From assembly GCF_012927305.1 (NCBI RefSeq), contig NZ_JABBGH010000001.1, positions 310,001-374,000 of the forward strand: 64,000 nucleotides of DNA, in the 5' to 3' direction. The notes beneath the pieces were generated by a model that ran no database searches, was not told where the DNA came from, and saw only the letters and a list, made by a program, of their open reading frames with translations. Of the stretch, positions 8,115 to 16,317 are shown in pieces. The stretch comes from Hymenobacter polaris. GTDB taxonomy: Bacteria > Bacteroidota > Bacteroidia > Cytophagales > Hymenobacteraceae. A program made the position numbers and the translations under genes. Numbering within the stretch: position 1 is the stretch's first letter; each line of letters begins with the position of its first letter.

Positions 8115-8810
8115 TTATTGCATTTTTCCGAAGCCGTAGCGCAGCCCTAGGGCCAGTGAGCTGCTCAGGCCCGAGAAATTACCTCGCAAATCGACGTTGG
8201 CCGTGCCCTCGAACGTGGCATCGAGGCGCGGCACCAAGCGGTAGCGCAGGGCGGCGCCCGCTGTGAGCAGCACGCCCACAACCTGGCGGTGGGTATAGCC
8301 GGTGAGGTAATACACGCCTGCGCCGTTGGGAGCATCGCTGTAGTTACCGCTAATGAACCATTGCTTTACCAGGGTGGCGCCCCCCAGGGCATCTGCTTGC
8401 AGGCGCCGGGCTGCCTTGCGCGTGAGGGTGTAGCGGCCCAGCCCGGCCACCGATAAATTGCGCCGGGAGGAAGTGAGTACGAACTCGGTAAACACGTCCG
8501 GCAGCGGCGTCGGGTAGCTTGCAGGTTGGCTGTAGCCGCTTTGGTACCCGCTATAGGCGGCGCTGCCTTGCACCGCCCAGCGGGGCCGCAGCTGGTAGCC
8601 CACGGTCAGCTGCACCGGCAGCAGGCGTTCGGCGTATCGGGTAGCGTCGAAGCTAAGAGGCTGGTATTCGCTGATGTAGAGCCCTAGCCCGACGTAGACC
8701 CGAGGCGCCGGCAAGGTAGCGGAGTCTGGAGGGGTGGCGGCAGGAGCTTGCCCGTAACTCAGCAAGGGCAAACCCAGCAGGTAGGCGACCAAGACAGCGG
8801 TTTTAGGCAT
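8115..8810 (-). CDS. outer-membrane beta-barrel protein (paralogue A)
   Basis: A 231-residue exported protein. The signal peptide is MPKTAVLVAYLLGLPLLSYG followed by QA. The rest alternates hydrophobic and polar residues with many Tyr/Arg pairs and ends in an aromatic-rich strand (LGLRYGFGKMQ), as in small Bacteroidota porin-like barrels. It is clearly paralogous to the product of 9393-10082: both share the motif VGYQLRPR-AVQGS-AY, an LTRxAAxRLQ segment and the C-terminal pattern. Function is unknown; a passive pore or an enzyme-type barrel is possible. Confidence 0.75.
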   Translation of the reverse strand: MPKTAVLVAYLLGLPLLSYGQAPAATPPDSATLPAPRVYVGLGLYISEYQPLSFDATRYAERLLPVQLTVGYQLRPRWAVQGSAAYSGYQSGYSQPASYPTPLPDVFTEFVLTSSRRNLSVAGLGRYTLTRKAARRLQADALGGATLVKQWFISGNYSDAPNGAGVYYLTGYTHRQVVGVLLTAGAALRYRLVPRLDATFEGTANVDLRGNFSGLSSSLALGLRYGFGKMQ

Positions 8811-8892
8811 AAAGACGACGCATTATTGGTAGGATAAATCGGTCGGCTGAAGCGTTGCAGCGCGGGCCACTGGTAAGCATCGGGCCGCGGCC

Positions 8893-9375
8893 TTATCCCC
8901 ACGCGCCCAGCAGCTTGCGCAGCAGCACAATCTCGCCGGTGTGGTAGCTGTTGTGGTCGCCGATGAGCAGGGCCTCGCGCAGGATATTCTGGCCGCTGCC
9001 GTGGGGCAGGGGGGCGAAGAAATCGGTGGTCGGGTCGTGGAGCAGCTCGATAAAGCGCCGCTGGTCGGCGGCGATGGCAGCCAGCGTGGCGTGCCAACCG
9101 GCCTCGTCCACGGGCGCGGCCGGGTCGGGCCAGTAGGCGGCCGGCCATTCCAGCTCCACGTACTGCGGGTTGAGGCAAAACTCCAGGATGTCGGCCTGCG
9201 CGATGCGCAGGTGCTCGGCCAACTGCCAGATGGTGTAGGGCGCGCCGGGCACGAGCTGGTTGCGCAGCGGCGCGGGCAAGTCGGCCACGGCCTGCTCGAA
9301 GGTGACGTGCGCCTGGCCGGCTTGCAGCAGCGCGGTGAGTTCTTTAATTAGGGCGGTGCGGGCTTGTGGTTCCAT
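8893..9375 (-). CDS. DinB family protein
   Basis: A 160-residue helical protein of the DinB/YfiT metal-dependent superfamily. The predicted metal ligands are the His in AEHLRIAQ at about residue 55 and the two His of GDHNSYHTGEI near residue 140; the family fold is a four-helix bundle binding a divalent ion. In Bacteroidota such proteins are often putative thiol-dependent transferases, but the substrate is not readable. It lies between two paralogous outer-membrane proteins on the same strand, with no obvious functional link. Confidence 0.88.
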   Translation of the reverse strand: MEPQARTALIKELTALLQAGQAHVTFEQAVADLPAPLRNQLVPGAPYTIWQLAEHLRIAQADILEFCLNPQYVELEWPAAYWPDPAAPVDEAGWHATLAAIAADQRRFIELLHDPTTDFFAPLPHGSGQNILREALLIGDHNSYHTGEIVLLRKLLGAWG

Positions 9376-9392
9376 GCACCAAAGTAAGCAGG

Positions 9393-10082
9393 CTAGTGGC
9401 GGCCGAAGCGGTACTGCACCCCTAGGGCCATGCTGGCGCTGGAGCGGTAATAATAGCTGTTGTGGTTGTCGAAGCCCGCCAAGCCGGTGCTGAACAGCCA
9501 GTTGTAGGTGGCTTCCAGGTGCGGCCCAAAGCGGTAGCGCAGGCCTGGCCCGGCCGTAACGAGCAGGCCCGTGGAGGCGGTAGAATAGCCCGCCGCCACC
9601 GGCGCGGCGGCGCTGTCGGTGCGCACGGAGTTGTATACGTACCCTATGCGCTCGAGCGTGAGGCCGGCCAGCAAATCGAACTGCAGGCGGTGCGCGGCCT
9701 GGCGCGTGAGCGTGAGGCGCGTGAGCACGGCGGCCGACAGCGCCCGGCGCCGGCTCACGCCGCTGATTTCGTAGGCCGGGCCCACCTGGCCGTTGGCAAA
9801 GTAGTCGCGGTTGGTATAGGTGTAGGCGTAGGCTCCGCCCCGGTAGGCCACGCTGCCCTGCACCGCCAGCCGGGGCCGCAGCTGGTAGCCCACCGTGGCT
9901 TGCAGCGGCAGCGGAAACCCAGTTTCCGGCCCCGAGCCAATGGATTGGAAAGAGCTGACGTAGGCCGCCAGCCCCCCGTACAGCCTAGGCAGGGGAGTGG
10001 GGGCCACCGGGGTTTGGGCCCGGCTGAGGAGGGGGGCGCCCAGCAGCAGCGCCGCTAGTATAGTAGGCCTAGGGGTCATCAT
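9393..10082 (-). CDS. outer-membrane beta-barrel protein (paralogue B)
   Basis: A 229-residue paralogue of the 8115-8810 product. The signal peptide ends around LLSRAQ. The mature part shares the VGYQLRPRLAVQGSVAY motif and the LTLTRQAAHRLQFD segment, and ends with a typical barrel strand (MALGVQYRFGRH). Two adjacent in-frame ATG codons (10082, 10079) are possible starts. It lies 17 bp upstream of the DinB gene, so the two may be co-transcribed. The tandem copies flanking DinB suggest local duplication. Function unknown. Confidence 0.75.
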   Translation of the reverse strand: MMTPRPTILAALLLGAPLLSRAQTPVAPTPLPRLYGGLAAYVSSFQSIGSGPETGFPLPLQATVGYQLRPRLAVQGSVAYRGGAYAYTYTNRDYFANGQVGPAYEISGVSRRRALSAAVLTRLTLTRQAAHRLQFDLLAGLTLERIGYVYNSVRTDSAAAPVAAGYSTASTGLLVTAGPGLRYRFGPHLEATYNWLFSTGLAGFDNHNSYYYRSSASMALGVQYRFGRH

Positions 10083-10202
10083 GGAAAGAAGATAGGAGTA
10101 GCGTTATTGGTAAGAAGCAGTTAGCCGCCAAAGCGTTGCATGGGGTGCTTGCAACCGGGCGGCCAGGGGCGCGCGGGCCGGCCTTGGGCCCGGCAGCAGG
10201 CC

Positions 10203-10601
10203 CTAGGCCGCCCCGCCCAGCAGCCCCAGCCGAGTGGCAAATACACGCCCGGTGTGCAGGGCCTGGCGCTTGGCTAGCTCGGCCGTGGGCCCGGCAAAGT
10301 GCGCATCCACGGCTTCAAAAAACAGCGCCAGCCACCGCTCAAAGTGCCCTAGGCCCAGGGGCAGCGGAAAGTGCTTGCGCATGGGGAAGCCCCGGTAGCG
10401 GCTGGTGCCCAGCAAGATGCCGCTCCAAAAGTCGTAGAGCTGCGGCAGGTGGTGGCTGAGGTCGATGTGGGCGAAATCGACAAAGACTGGCTTGAGCAGC
10501 GGGTCGGTCAGGGCGCGGGCGTAGAAGCTATCAACCAGCAGCTTGATGTCGTCTTCGGTGGTGATGTCGGGTTGGAGGGGCACGTTAGATACGTCTGTCA
10601 T
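10203..10601 (-). CDS. group III truncated haemoglobin
   Basis: A small globin of about 132 residues. Landmarks are DDIKLLVDSFYARAL, LLKPVF, LPQLYDFWSGILLGTSRYRG and PMRKHFPLPLGLGHFERW, where the family's proximal histidine is expected at the start of helix F. Group III globins bind O2 or NO; here a role in oxygen or NO handling is inferred. The reading frame stays open upstream, but I start at ATG 10601 (MTDVSNVP) because the extension is entirely repeat-derived. Even this start codon lies in the arm of the inverted repeat at 10589-10690, which it shares with the divergent gene. Confidence 0.88.
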   Translation of the reverse strand: MTDVSNVPLQPDITTEDDIKLLVDSFYARALTDPLLKPVFVDFAHIDLSHHLPQLYDFWSGILLGTSRYRGFPMRKHFPLPLGLGHFERWLALFFEAVDAHFAGPTAELAKRQALHTGRVFATRLGLLGGAA

Positions 10602-10690
10602 GGCGAGCTTGCGAAGCCATCGCACCCGAACGCCCCAGGCGGAAGTCGCTCGGGTGCGATGGCTTCGCAAGCTCGCCATGACAGACGTAT
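10589..10690. repeat. long hairpin containing both divergent start codons
   Basis: Perfect 41-bp arms (10589-10629 and 10650-10690) flank a 20-bp loop. The arm contains GTCATGGCGAGC, related to the GTCATGCTGAGC core of the hairpins at 12239, 18843, 22262, 54384, 56355 and 57265. Each arm contributes the ATG and the first codons (MTDV) of one of the two divergent genes. Confidence 0.9.
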
Positions 10691-11316
10691 TCGCTGCTTC
10701 CCGCATGAACGACCCCGAAATTCGCGCCCGCCTCTACCCGCTGCTGCTGGGTGGCGTGTACATCGACGAGCTGCCCACCGGCACCACCCGCGCCGACGTG
10801 GTGCACGTGACCGACAGCTTCATGCACGGCTACGAGGTGAAGGGCGACGGCGACACCCTAGCGCGGGTCGAAAATCAGCTGCGCTGCTACGCCGAGGTCT
10901 ACGACTTTGTCACCTTCGTCGTCACCGAAAAGCACCTAGCCAAGCTGCTGCCCCGCCTGCCCGAGTGGGTGGGCGTGCTGGTGGCCGAGGGCGAGGGCCT
11001 AGGGCTGCGCCCGCACCGCGCGGCCCGCTACAACGCCACCGTGCAGGCCGCCCCGCTGGCCGCCCTGCTCTGGGTCGAGGAAATCAAGCAGTTTCTGCTG
11101 GCGCGGGGCCTGGCTGGCGCCAGCACCCTGCGGCAACGCGAGGTGGCCCACTACCTGCGCACCAGCAGCACGGTGCCGCTTTCCAGCCTGGCCGGCTACG
11201 TGCGCGAGCGCCTGCTGGCCCGCCTGCCCGAGCGCCTGGCCCAGCGCGAGGAGCGCCGCGCCGAGCGCCAGCGCCTGGCTGCCATTCGGGCGCGGCGTAA
11301 AAAGCCCCGGCGCTAA
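10678..11316 (+). CDS. sce7726 family protein, PD-(D/E)XK nuclease-like
   Basis: A 212-residue protein resembling the sce7726 family. Residues about 10-110 carry a possible restriction-endonuclease-like core: IDELPTGTTRADVVHV supplies the Asp and HGYEVKGDGD the E-x-K. RVENQLRCYAEVYDFVTFVV follows. The C-terminus (about 180-212) is very Arg-rich, consistent with nucleic-acid binding. Start is ATG 10678 (MTDVFAAS, within a repeat arm) or ATG 10705 (MNDPEIRA); the second may be the original. Relatives occur in defence islands and elsewhere, but no partner gene is present here. Nuclease activity is inferred. Confidence 0.75.
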   Translation: MTDVFAASRMNDPEIRARLYPLLLGGVYIDELPTGTTRADVVHVTDSFMHGYEVKGDGDTLARVENQLRCYAEVYDFVTFVVTEKHLAKLLPRLPEWVGVLVAEGEGLGLRPHRAARYNATVQAAPLAALLWVEEIKQFLLARGLAGASTLRQREVAHYLRTSSTVPLSSLAGYVRERLLARLPERLAQREERRAERQRLAAIRARRKKPRR

Positions 11317-11415
11317 CCCTGGCGCGGCCGGGGGCCTAGGCCCCCCTGCGGCCCACTTCTGCGTAAAGGGGCTAGCGCGGCTGCTCAGCACCGGGGGCCG
11401 GCCCTCTTTCTACTT

Positions 11416-12207
11416 ATGCAAAAGCTACGTTTCCTCCCCCTGTTGCTGCTTGGTTTGGTTGGTTGGCTGGGCCGGCCCCAGGCGGCGCCCCGCCCCGCCG
11501 CCGAGCGCCCGGCCTACTTCGAGCTAAAGGTATACCACCTAAAAACCGCGCGCCAGGAAGCCTTGGTAGACAGCTTTTTGCAGCGACAATATTTGCCGGC
11601 GCTGCACCGCGCCGGCGTGGCCACCATCGGCGTGTTTAAGCCCATCGGCAACGACACGGCCGCCGACCGGCGCGTGTACGTGTGCACGCCCTACGCCTCA
11701 TTGCGGCAGTGGGAGCAGCTAGCCAAAACCACCACGCCGCAGCTGCAAGCGGCCGGCGGTGCCTACGAAAACGCGCCCTACAACCAACCCGCCTACACCC
11801 GGCTGGAAACTATTTTCCTGCAATCTTTTCCAGCTATGACCAGCCTGCGGGCCCCGGGGCTCGACGCGCCCCGCGGCGAGCGCGTGTACGAGCTGCGCAG
11901 CTACGAGGGCGCCAGCGAAAAAATATTTGCCAACAAGGTGCAGATGTTTAACGCGGGCGGCGAAATCAAGCTCTTCGACCGCTTGGGCTTCAACGGCATC
12001 TTCTACGGCTCGGTACTCTTCGGAGCCCACATGCCCAACCTGATGTACATGACGGCCTTTGCCAACATGGCCGCCCGCGAGGCGCACTGGAAAACCTTCG
12101 GCGCCGACCCCGAATGGAAGCAGCTATCGGCCCGCCCCGAGTACCAAAACAACGTGGCGCACATCGATATTGCTTTCCTGCGGCCCACGGCATATTCCGA
12201 CCTCTAA
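11416..12207 (+). CDS. NIPSNAP family protein, exported
   Basis: A 263-residue product with a signal peptide (MQKLRFLPLLLLGLVGWLG). Two ferredoxin-like NIPSNAP repeats follow, recognisable by YFELKVYHL at about residue 34 and ERVYELRSYEG at about residue 155, and by the late RPEYQNNVAHIDIAFLRPT. NIPSNAP proteins are dimeric alpha/beta barrels of unclear role. It is a single gene that ends 31 bp before a long hairpin facing the convergent MFS gene. Confidence 0.9.
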   Translation: MQKLRFLPLLLLGLVGWLGRPQAAPRPAAERPAYFELKVYHLKTARQEALVDSFLQRQYLPALHRAGVATIGVFKPIGNDTAADRRVYVCTPYASLRQWEQLAKTTTPQLQAAGGAYENAPYNQPAYTRLETIFLQSFPAMTSLRAPGLDAPRGERVYELRSYEGASEKIFANKVQMFNAGGEIKLFDRLGFNGIFYGSVLFGAHMPNLMYMTAFANMAAREAHWKTFGADPEWKQLSARPEYQNNVAHIDIAFLRPTAYSDL

Positions 12208-12238
12208 GGTGTAAAGTGCTCAACTAGCAATAAACCAG

Positions 12239-12320
12239 AACGTCATGCTGAGCCCCGCGAAGCATCTCTCCCGCGCCGTATCGTTCGGTAGAGATGCTTC
12301 GCGGGGCTCAGCATGACGTT
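12239..12320. repeat. long hairpin between convergent genes
   Basis: Perfect 31-bp arms (12239-12269, 12290-12320) flank a 20-bp loop. The arm reads GTCATGCTGAGC, then CCCGCGAAG, then CATCTCT. It lies between the 3' ends of the NIPSNAP (+) and MFS (-) genes with T-rich flanks, so it could terminate both. Same family as 18843, 22262, 54384, 56355 and 57265. Confidence 0.9.
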
Positions 12321-12348
12321 CTTTTTTAAGGATACTAGTATAAACAGG

Positions 12349-13614
12349 CTAGCTCGATAGCGCCAGGCCCTGGGTGGAGTTGGCCTGGGGTGGCATATCG
12401 GTGTGCACGGCCGGCAGCTTGTGCAGCTCGCGCCAGTGCAGCCCACCCAGCCCTAGGGCCAGCAGACCTTGCAGCAGCACTGTGTTCTGCACCCCGATGC
12501 GCTGCGAAACCCAGCCCACCAGCAGGCTGCCCAAGGGCACCATGCCCGTGTAGGCCAGCACGTAGAAGCTGATGACCCGGCCCCGCATATCGGGCCGCGC
12601 CTGGGTTTGCAACAGGGTGTTGGAGATGGTAATCTGCGACATCATCCCGAAGGCCCCTAGGGCAATGAACACCAGTGCCAGCCAGTAGGTGGGCGCGTGC
12701 GAGAACAGCATGAGCCCGGCCCCGAAGATGAACGTGTTCAGCATCAGAATCCGATTCAGGTTGGTGCCGGGCGGGCGCGAGGCCAAGTACAGCGCCCCCA
12801 CAAAAGCGCCGGCCCCGATGGCGCTGTCAATCAGCCCGAAGGTGGTGGCCGTGCCGTGAAAAATATCCTTGGCGTACACGGGCATGAGCGTCGTAAAAGG
12901 CAGCGCTAGCAAGCTCACCAGGGCCAGCATCAGCACCACGAACCGAATGTTGTGGGTGGCGCGCAGGTACCCTAGGCCCTCGCGCAGCTCGCCCAGGATG
13001 TTTTTTTTGTGCACCGAGGCCACGTAGGCCGGCAGCCGTAGCGCCAGCAGCGAGCCAATGACGGCCACGAAGCTCAGGGCATTCAGCCCGAAGCAGGCCG
13101 TGGCCCCTAGGCCCTCAATGGCCAGCCCCGCCACGGCCGGCCCCAGCAGCTTCGAGAGGTTCACCATCGACGAATTGAGGGCCAAGGCGTTGGGCAAATC
13201 ATTTTTGTCCTCCACCAGCTGGTGCACCAGCGACTGCCGCGCCGGCACGTCGAAGCCGTTGATGATGCCCAGCAGCGCGCTCAGCCCAATGATGCCCCAC
13301 ACCCCCTCGGGCTGGAAGTACACCCAAGCCGTGAGCAGCGCGGCCTGCAACATGGCCAGCACCTGCGTAGTCAGCAGCACCCGGTAGCGGTTGTAGCGGT
13401 CGGCCACGCCGCCCCCCACCAGCGAGAACGCCGCTGCCGGAAACATGGTGGCAAATACGCTGAGGCCCAGCATTAGTTTGGAGTGCGTAGTGGCGTAAAT
13501 AACCCAACTCACGGCCGTTTTCTGCATCCAGGTGCCCAGCAGCGACAGGGCTTGCCCCACAAAGTAGAGGCGAAAGTTGCGGCTTTTCAGCGCGCGAAAA
13601 GTGCTTAAATTCAT
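12349..13614 (-). CDS. MFS transporter, EntS/MFS_3-like
   Basis: A 421-residue major facilitator with about 12 hydrophobic helices. It carries the loop motif GGGVADRYNRYRVLL near residue 70 and PARQSLVHQLVEDKNDLPNA near residue 125, typical of the enterobactin-exporter-like MFS_3 group. The expected role is proton-driven export of a small molecule or drug. It lies 26 bp downstream of the marR gene on the same strand, the common layout of a MarR-regulated exporter. The substrate is unknown. Confidence 0.92.
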   Translation of the reverse strand: MNLSTFRALKSRNFRLYFVGQALSLLGTWMQKTAVSWVIYATTHSKLMLGLSVFATMFPAAAFSLVGGGVADRYNRYRVLLTTQVLAMLQAALLTAWVYFQPEGVWGIIGLSALLGIINGFDVPARQSLVHQLVEDKNDLPNALALNSSMVNLSKLLGPAVAGLAIEGLGATACFGLNALSFVAVIGSLLALRLPAYVASVHKKNILGELREGLGYLRATHNIRFVVLMLALVSLLALPFTTLMPVYAKDIFHGTATTFGLIDSAIGAGAFVGALYLASRPPGTNLNRILMLNTFIFGAGLMLFSHAPTYWLALVFIALGAFGMMSQITISNTLLQTQARPDMRGRVISFYVLAYTGMVPLGSLLVGWVSQRIGVQNTVLLQGLLALGLGGLHWRELHKLPAVHTDMPPQANSTQGLALSS

Positions 13615-13640
13615 GTTGTGATATAGCAGCCGCCGGGGCC

Positions 13641-14072
13641 TTAGTCAGCGTCAACCAGCTTGCTTAAAATGGGAAGGGCCTGCTGCAGGCAAGCCAGCTC
13701 GGCGGCCGAGCACGTTTGCTGCAGGGTTTGGTGCAGCCACTCGTCGCGCTCCTGGCGGGCGGCCCGTAGCAGCGCGCGCCCGGCGGGCGCCAGCGCCACC
13801 AGCACCTTGCGCCGGTCGGTGGGCGAGGGCTGGCGCGTGAGGTAGCCCCGCGCGGCCAAGTGGCGCAGTATCTGCGACATGGCCTGGGTGGTTACTTTCT
13901 CGCGGGCGGCCAGCTCGCTGGGCAGCAGGTGCGGGTGCTGGTCGAGCAGGCGCACCACCGAGCGCTCGGTCAGCGAGAGCTGCTCGCGGCTGGGCGAGTG
14001 GGTGCGCAGCTTTTTAACCAGGCGCGTCACCACGGTGCGCAGGTCGGTGGCTAGGTGTGGAGCAGGGGGCAT
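13641..14072 (-). CDS. MarR family transcriptional regulator
   Basis: A 143-residue winged-helix regulator. The recognition region is LPSELAAREKVTTQAMSQIL (about residues 53-72), followed by the wing RGYLTRQPSPTDRRKVLVAL, with the conserved D-x-R-x-x of MarR proteins. It heads an operon with the MFS exporter and is likely its ligand-released repressor. An AT-rich partly palindromic segment about 20 bp upstream of its start (14081-14112) is a plausible operator. Confidence 0.93.
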   Translation of the reverse strand: MPPAPHLATDLRTVVTRLVKKLRTHSPSREQLSLTERSVVRLLDQHPHLLPSELAAREKVTTQAMSQILRHLAARGYLTRQPSPTDRRKVLVALAPAGRALLRAARQERDEWLHQTLQQTCSAAELACLQQALPILSKLVDAD

Positions 14073-14091
14073 AGTAGGAAAGCTACTTTAG

Positions 14092-14102
14092 TAAGTTACT
14101 TA
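14092..14102. promoter_or_regulatory. candidate MarR operator
   Basis: TAAGT-T-ACTTA forms an 11-bp dyad in the AT-rich segment 14081-14112. That segment separates marR from the divergent kaiC operon and contains several TAGT/ACTA repeats. MarR proteins commonly autoregulate from such sites. The link is positional only. Confidence 0.4.
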
Positions 14103-14244
14103 ACTACTATACTAGACCGCCTAGGCCCCTAAAAGGTTCTCGGCTGGCGGCGCGGCGCCGGCCGCACGGCCCAGGAGCCGCAAATTTTTGTGCCGTACTT
14201 TTACCTTGTTTCGCAAGCCTCTAAGGGCTTCACCTCTACACCTT

Positions 14245-15960
14245 ATGTCCTACTCCCAGCCGCCGGCGGCGCCCCCGCTGCCGAAGCTGCCGAAGGCCCC
14301 CACGGGCATCGCGGGCCTCGACGAGATTACCGAAGGCGGCCTGCCCCTAGGCCGCCCCACGCTGCTGGCCGGGGCCGCGGGCTGTGGCAAAACCCTGCTG
14401 GGCATCGAGTTTCTGGTGCGCGGGGTGCTCGACTACCACGAGCCGGGCGTGCTCATGACCTTTGAAGAAAGCGCCGATGAGCTGGCCGCCAACGTCGCCT
14501 CGCTGGGCTTCGACCTGCGCGGCCTGGAAGCCAATGGGCAGCTCGCGCTCGACCACGTGCAGGTAGACCGGGCGCAGCTGGCCGAGGCCGGCGACTTCGA
14601 CCTGGAGGGGCTCTTCATTCGCCTGGGCTACGCCATCGACCAGGTGGGGGCCAAGCGAGTGGTGCTCGATACGCTGGAGGCGCTCTTTGGGGGCTTTCAC
14701 AACGAGGCCGTGCTGCGCTCGGAGCTGCAGCGGCTGTTTCGCTGGCTCAAAGACCGGGGCGTGACCACCATCATTACGGCCGAGCGGGGCGAGGGCCACC
14801 TCACCCGCCAGGGCCTCGAAGAGTACGTGTCGGACTGCGTTATTGTGCTCGACAACCGGGTGGTGGACCAGGTGACGACTCGCCGCCTGCGGGTGGTGAA
14901 GTACCGTGGCAGCACCCACGGCACCAACGAATACCCCTATATCATCACCGAAACGGGTATTTCGGTGCTGCCCATCACGTCGCTGCAGCTCGACTACCCG
15001 GTTTCGTCTGAAATAATATCGTCGGGGGTAGCGGGGCTCGATGAGATGTTTACGCGCCGGGGCTGGTACCGGGGCAGCAGCGTACTCATCTCGGGCACGG
15101 CGGGCACCGCCAAAACCACGCTGGCCGCCGCCTTTGCCCTGGCCGCCTGCCAGCGCGGCGAGCGCACGCTCTACTTCGCGTTCGAGGAGTCGGGGCCGCA
15201 GCTCATCCGCAACATGCGCTCAGTGGGGCTCGACCTGCAGCCGGTGGTTGATAGTGGCCTGCTGCACATTGAGGCCTCGCGCCCCACGCTCAACGGCCTG
15301 GAGCGCCACCTGGTCACCATTCACAACCGCCTGGCCGAGTTTAAGCCCAGCGCCGTGGTGGTAGACCCCATCAGCAACCTGGTGTCGGTGGGCTCGCTGC
15401 TGGAAGTGCGCGGCATGCTCACCAGGCTCATTGACTACTTAAAAGTCAATAACATAACGGCGTTGTTTACGGCGCTGGTATCGGGGCGCCTAGGGCAGGA
15501 AATGACCGAAGAGGGCATTGCCTCGCTGGCCGACGTGTGGCTGACCGTGCGCGACCTCGAAGGCGTGGGCGAGCGCAACCGCGGCCTGAGCATTTTGAAA
15601 GCACGCGGCATGGCCCACTCCAACCAGGTGCGCGAGTTTTTGCTGACCGACGATGGCGTGCAGCTGCTCGAGGTAGTGCTGGGGGCCGGCGGCATCATCA
15701 CCGGCACCGGCCGCCAAGCCCAGCGCCTGCTAGAAGAGCGCCAGGCCCAGGCCCACGCCCACGAGCTGGCCCGCAAAGAGCGCGAGTTAACCCGCAAGCG
15801 CCTGGTGCTGGAAGCCTCCATTGCCAACCTGCGCACCGAGTTTGAGTCGGTAGAGGAGGAACTGCGCCAAAGCAACCGCGAAGCCGAAGCCCAGCAGCAC
15901 GCCCGCCAGGGTTTGGCGTCGGGCCCGGCCAGCCTACCTTCCACACAACCGCTAGGGTAA
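14245..15960 (+). CDS. kaiC: KaiC-like double RecA ATPase
   Basis: KaiC homologue of 571 residues with two RecA-type domains. CI has Walker A GAAGCGKT (about 43-50) and the paired catalytic Glu in MTFEESADE. CII has Walker A GTAGTAKT (about 284-291) and FAFEESGPQ. Both ATPase centres look intact. By eye, the cyanobacterial phosphosites Ser431/Thr432 align with Ala426/Ser427 (GIASLAD), so at most one phospho-acceptor remains. A charged coiled-coil tail follows from about 500. I use ATG 14245; an earlier alternative start adds 19 residues. It heads an operon with two kaiB-like genes and a PAS histidine kinase; no kaiA is present. The family works as an ATPase/autokinase switch or clock; a true circadian role here is unproven. 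Confidence 0.95.
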   Translation: MSYSQPPAAPPLPKLPKAPTGIAGLDEITEGGLPLGRPTLLAGAAGCGKTLLGIEFLVRGVLDYHEPGVLMTFEESADELAANVASLGFDLRGLEANGQLALDHVQVDRAQLAEAGDFDLEGLFIRLGYAIDQVGAKRVVLDTLEALFGGFHNEAVLRSELQRLFRWLKDRGVTTIITAERGEGHLTRQGLEEYVSDCVIVLDNRVVDQVTTRRLRVVKYRGSTHGTNEYPYIITETGISVLPITSLQLDYPVSSEIISSGVAGLDEMFTRRGWYRGSSVLISGTAGTAKTTLAAAFALAACQRGERTLYFAFEESGPQLIRNMRSVGLDLQPVVDSGLLHIEASRPTLNGLERHLVTIHNRLAEFKPSAVVVDPISNLVSVGSLLEVRGMLTRLIDYLKVNNITALFTALVSGRLGQEMTEEGIASLADVWLTVRDLEGVGERNRGLSILKARGMAHSNQVREFLLTDDGVQLLEVVLGAGGIITGTGRQAQRLLEERQAQAHAHELARKERELTRKRLVLEASIANLRTEFESVEEELRQSNREAEAQQHARQGLASGPASLPSTQPLG

Positions 15961-15978
15961 TCCTGCGTACATGCGGCC

Positions 15979-16317
15979 ATGATGAGGAACCGGCGGGACG
16001 ACACCACGACGACGCTAGCGGCCACCCCGGCGGCGGCAAATAGCCAGCCCTGGCAGCTGTGCCTGTACGTAGCCGGCCCCAGCGACCGGGCCACGCGGGC
16101 CCTGGCCAACCTGCGCGGCTGCTGCGAGCAGCACCTGGCCGGGCGCTACGCGCTAGAGGTGGTTGACGTGCAAGCGTTTCCGGAAGTAGCCCGGCGCGAG
16201 CAGCTGCTGGCACTGCCGGCCCTGGTGCAGCGCGGCCCCGGCCGCCGCAAGTGCCTGGTGGGCGACTTATCCAACCCTGAGCAACTGCTGCGCAGCCTTA
16301 CCGCTGAGGCAGCATGA
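15979..16317 (+). CDS. kaiB: KaiB-like protein 1
   Basis: A 112-residue thioredoxin-fold KaiB homologue. After about 22 variable N-terminal residues it shows WQLCLYVAGPSDRATRAL, then CEQHLAGRYALEVVDVQAFP and LLALPALV, closing with LVGDLSNPEQLLRSL, all family landmarks. KaiB binds the CI ring of KaiC and can release or sequester partner proteins. The gene starts 18 bp after kaiC and its TGA overlaps the ATG of the next kaiB-like gene (ATGA), so the proteins are translationally coupled. ATG 15982 is an equally possible start. Confidence 0.93.
   Translation: MMRNRRDDTTTTLAATPAAANSQPWQLCLYVAGPSDRATRALANLRGCCEQHLAGRYALEVVDVQAFPEVARREQLLALPALVQRGPGRRKCLVGDLSNPEQLLRSLTAEAA

Noticed and set aside
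10678..11316. sce7726-like protein as part of a restriction or defence system
   Set aside because: No methyltransferase, helicase or other defence gene is adjacent; a divergent globin and a NIPSNAP gene give no support.
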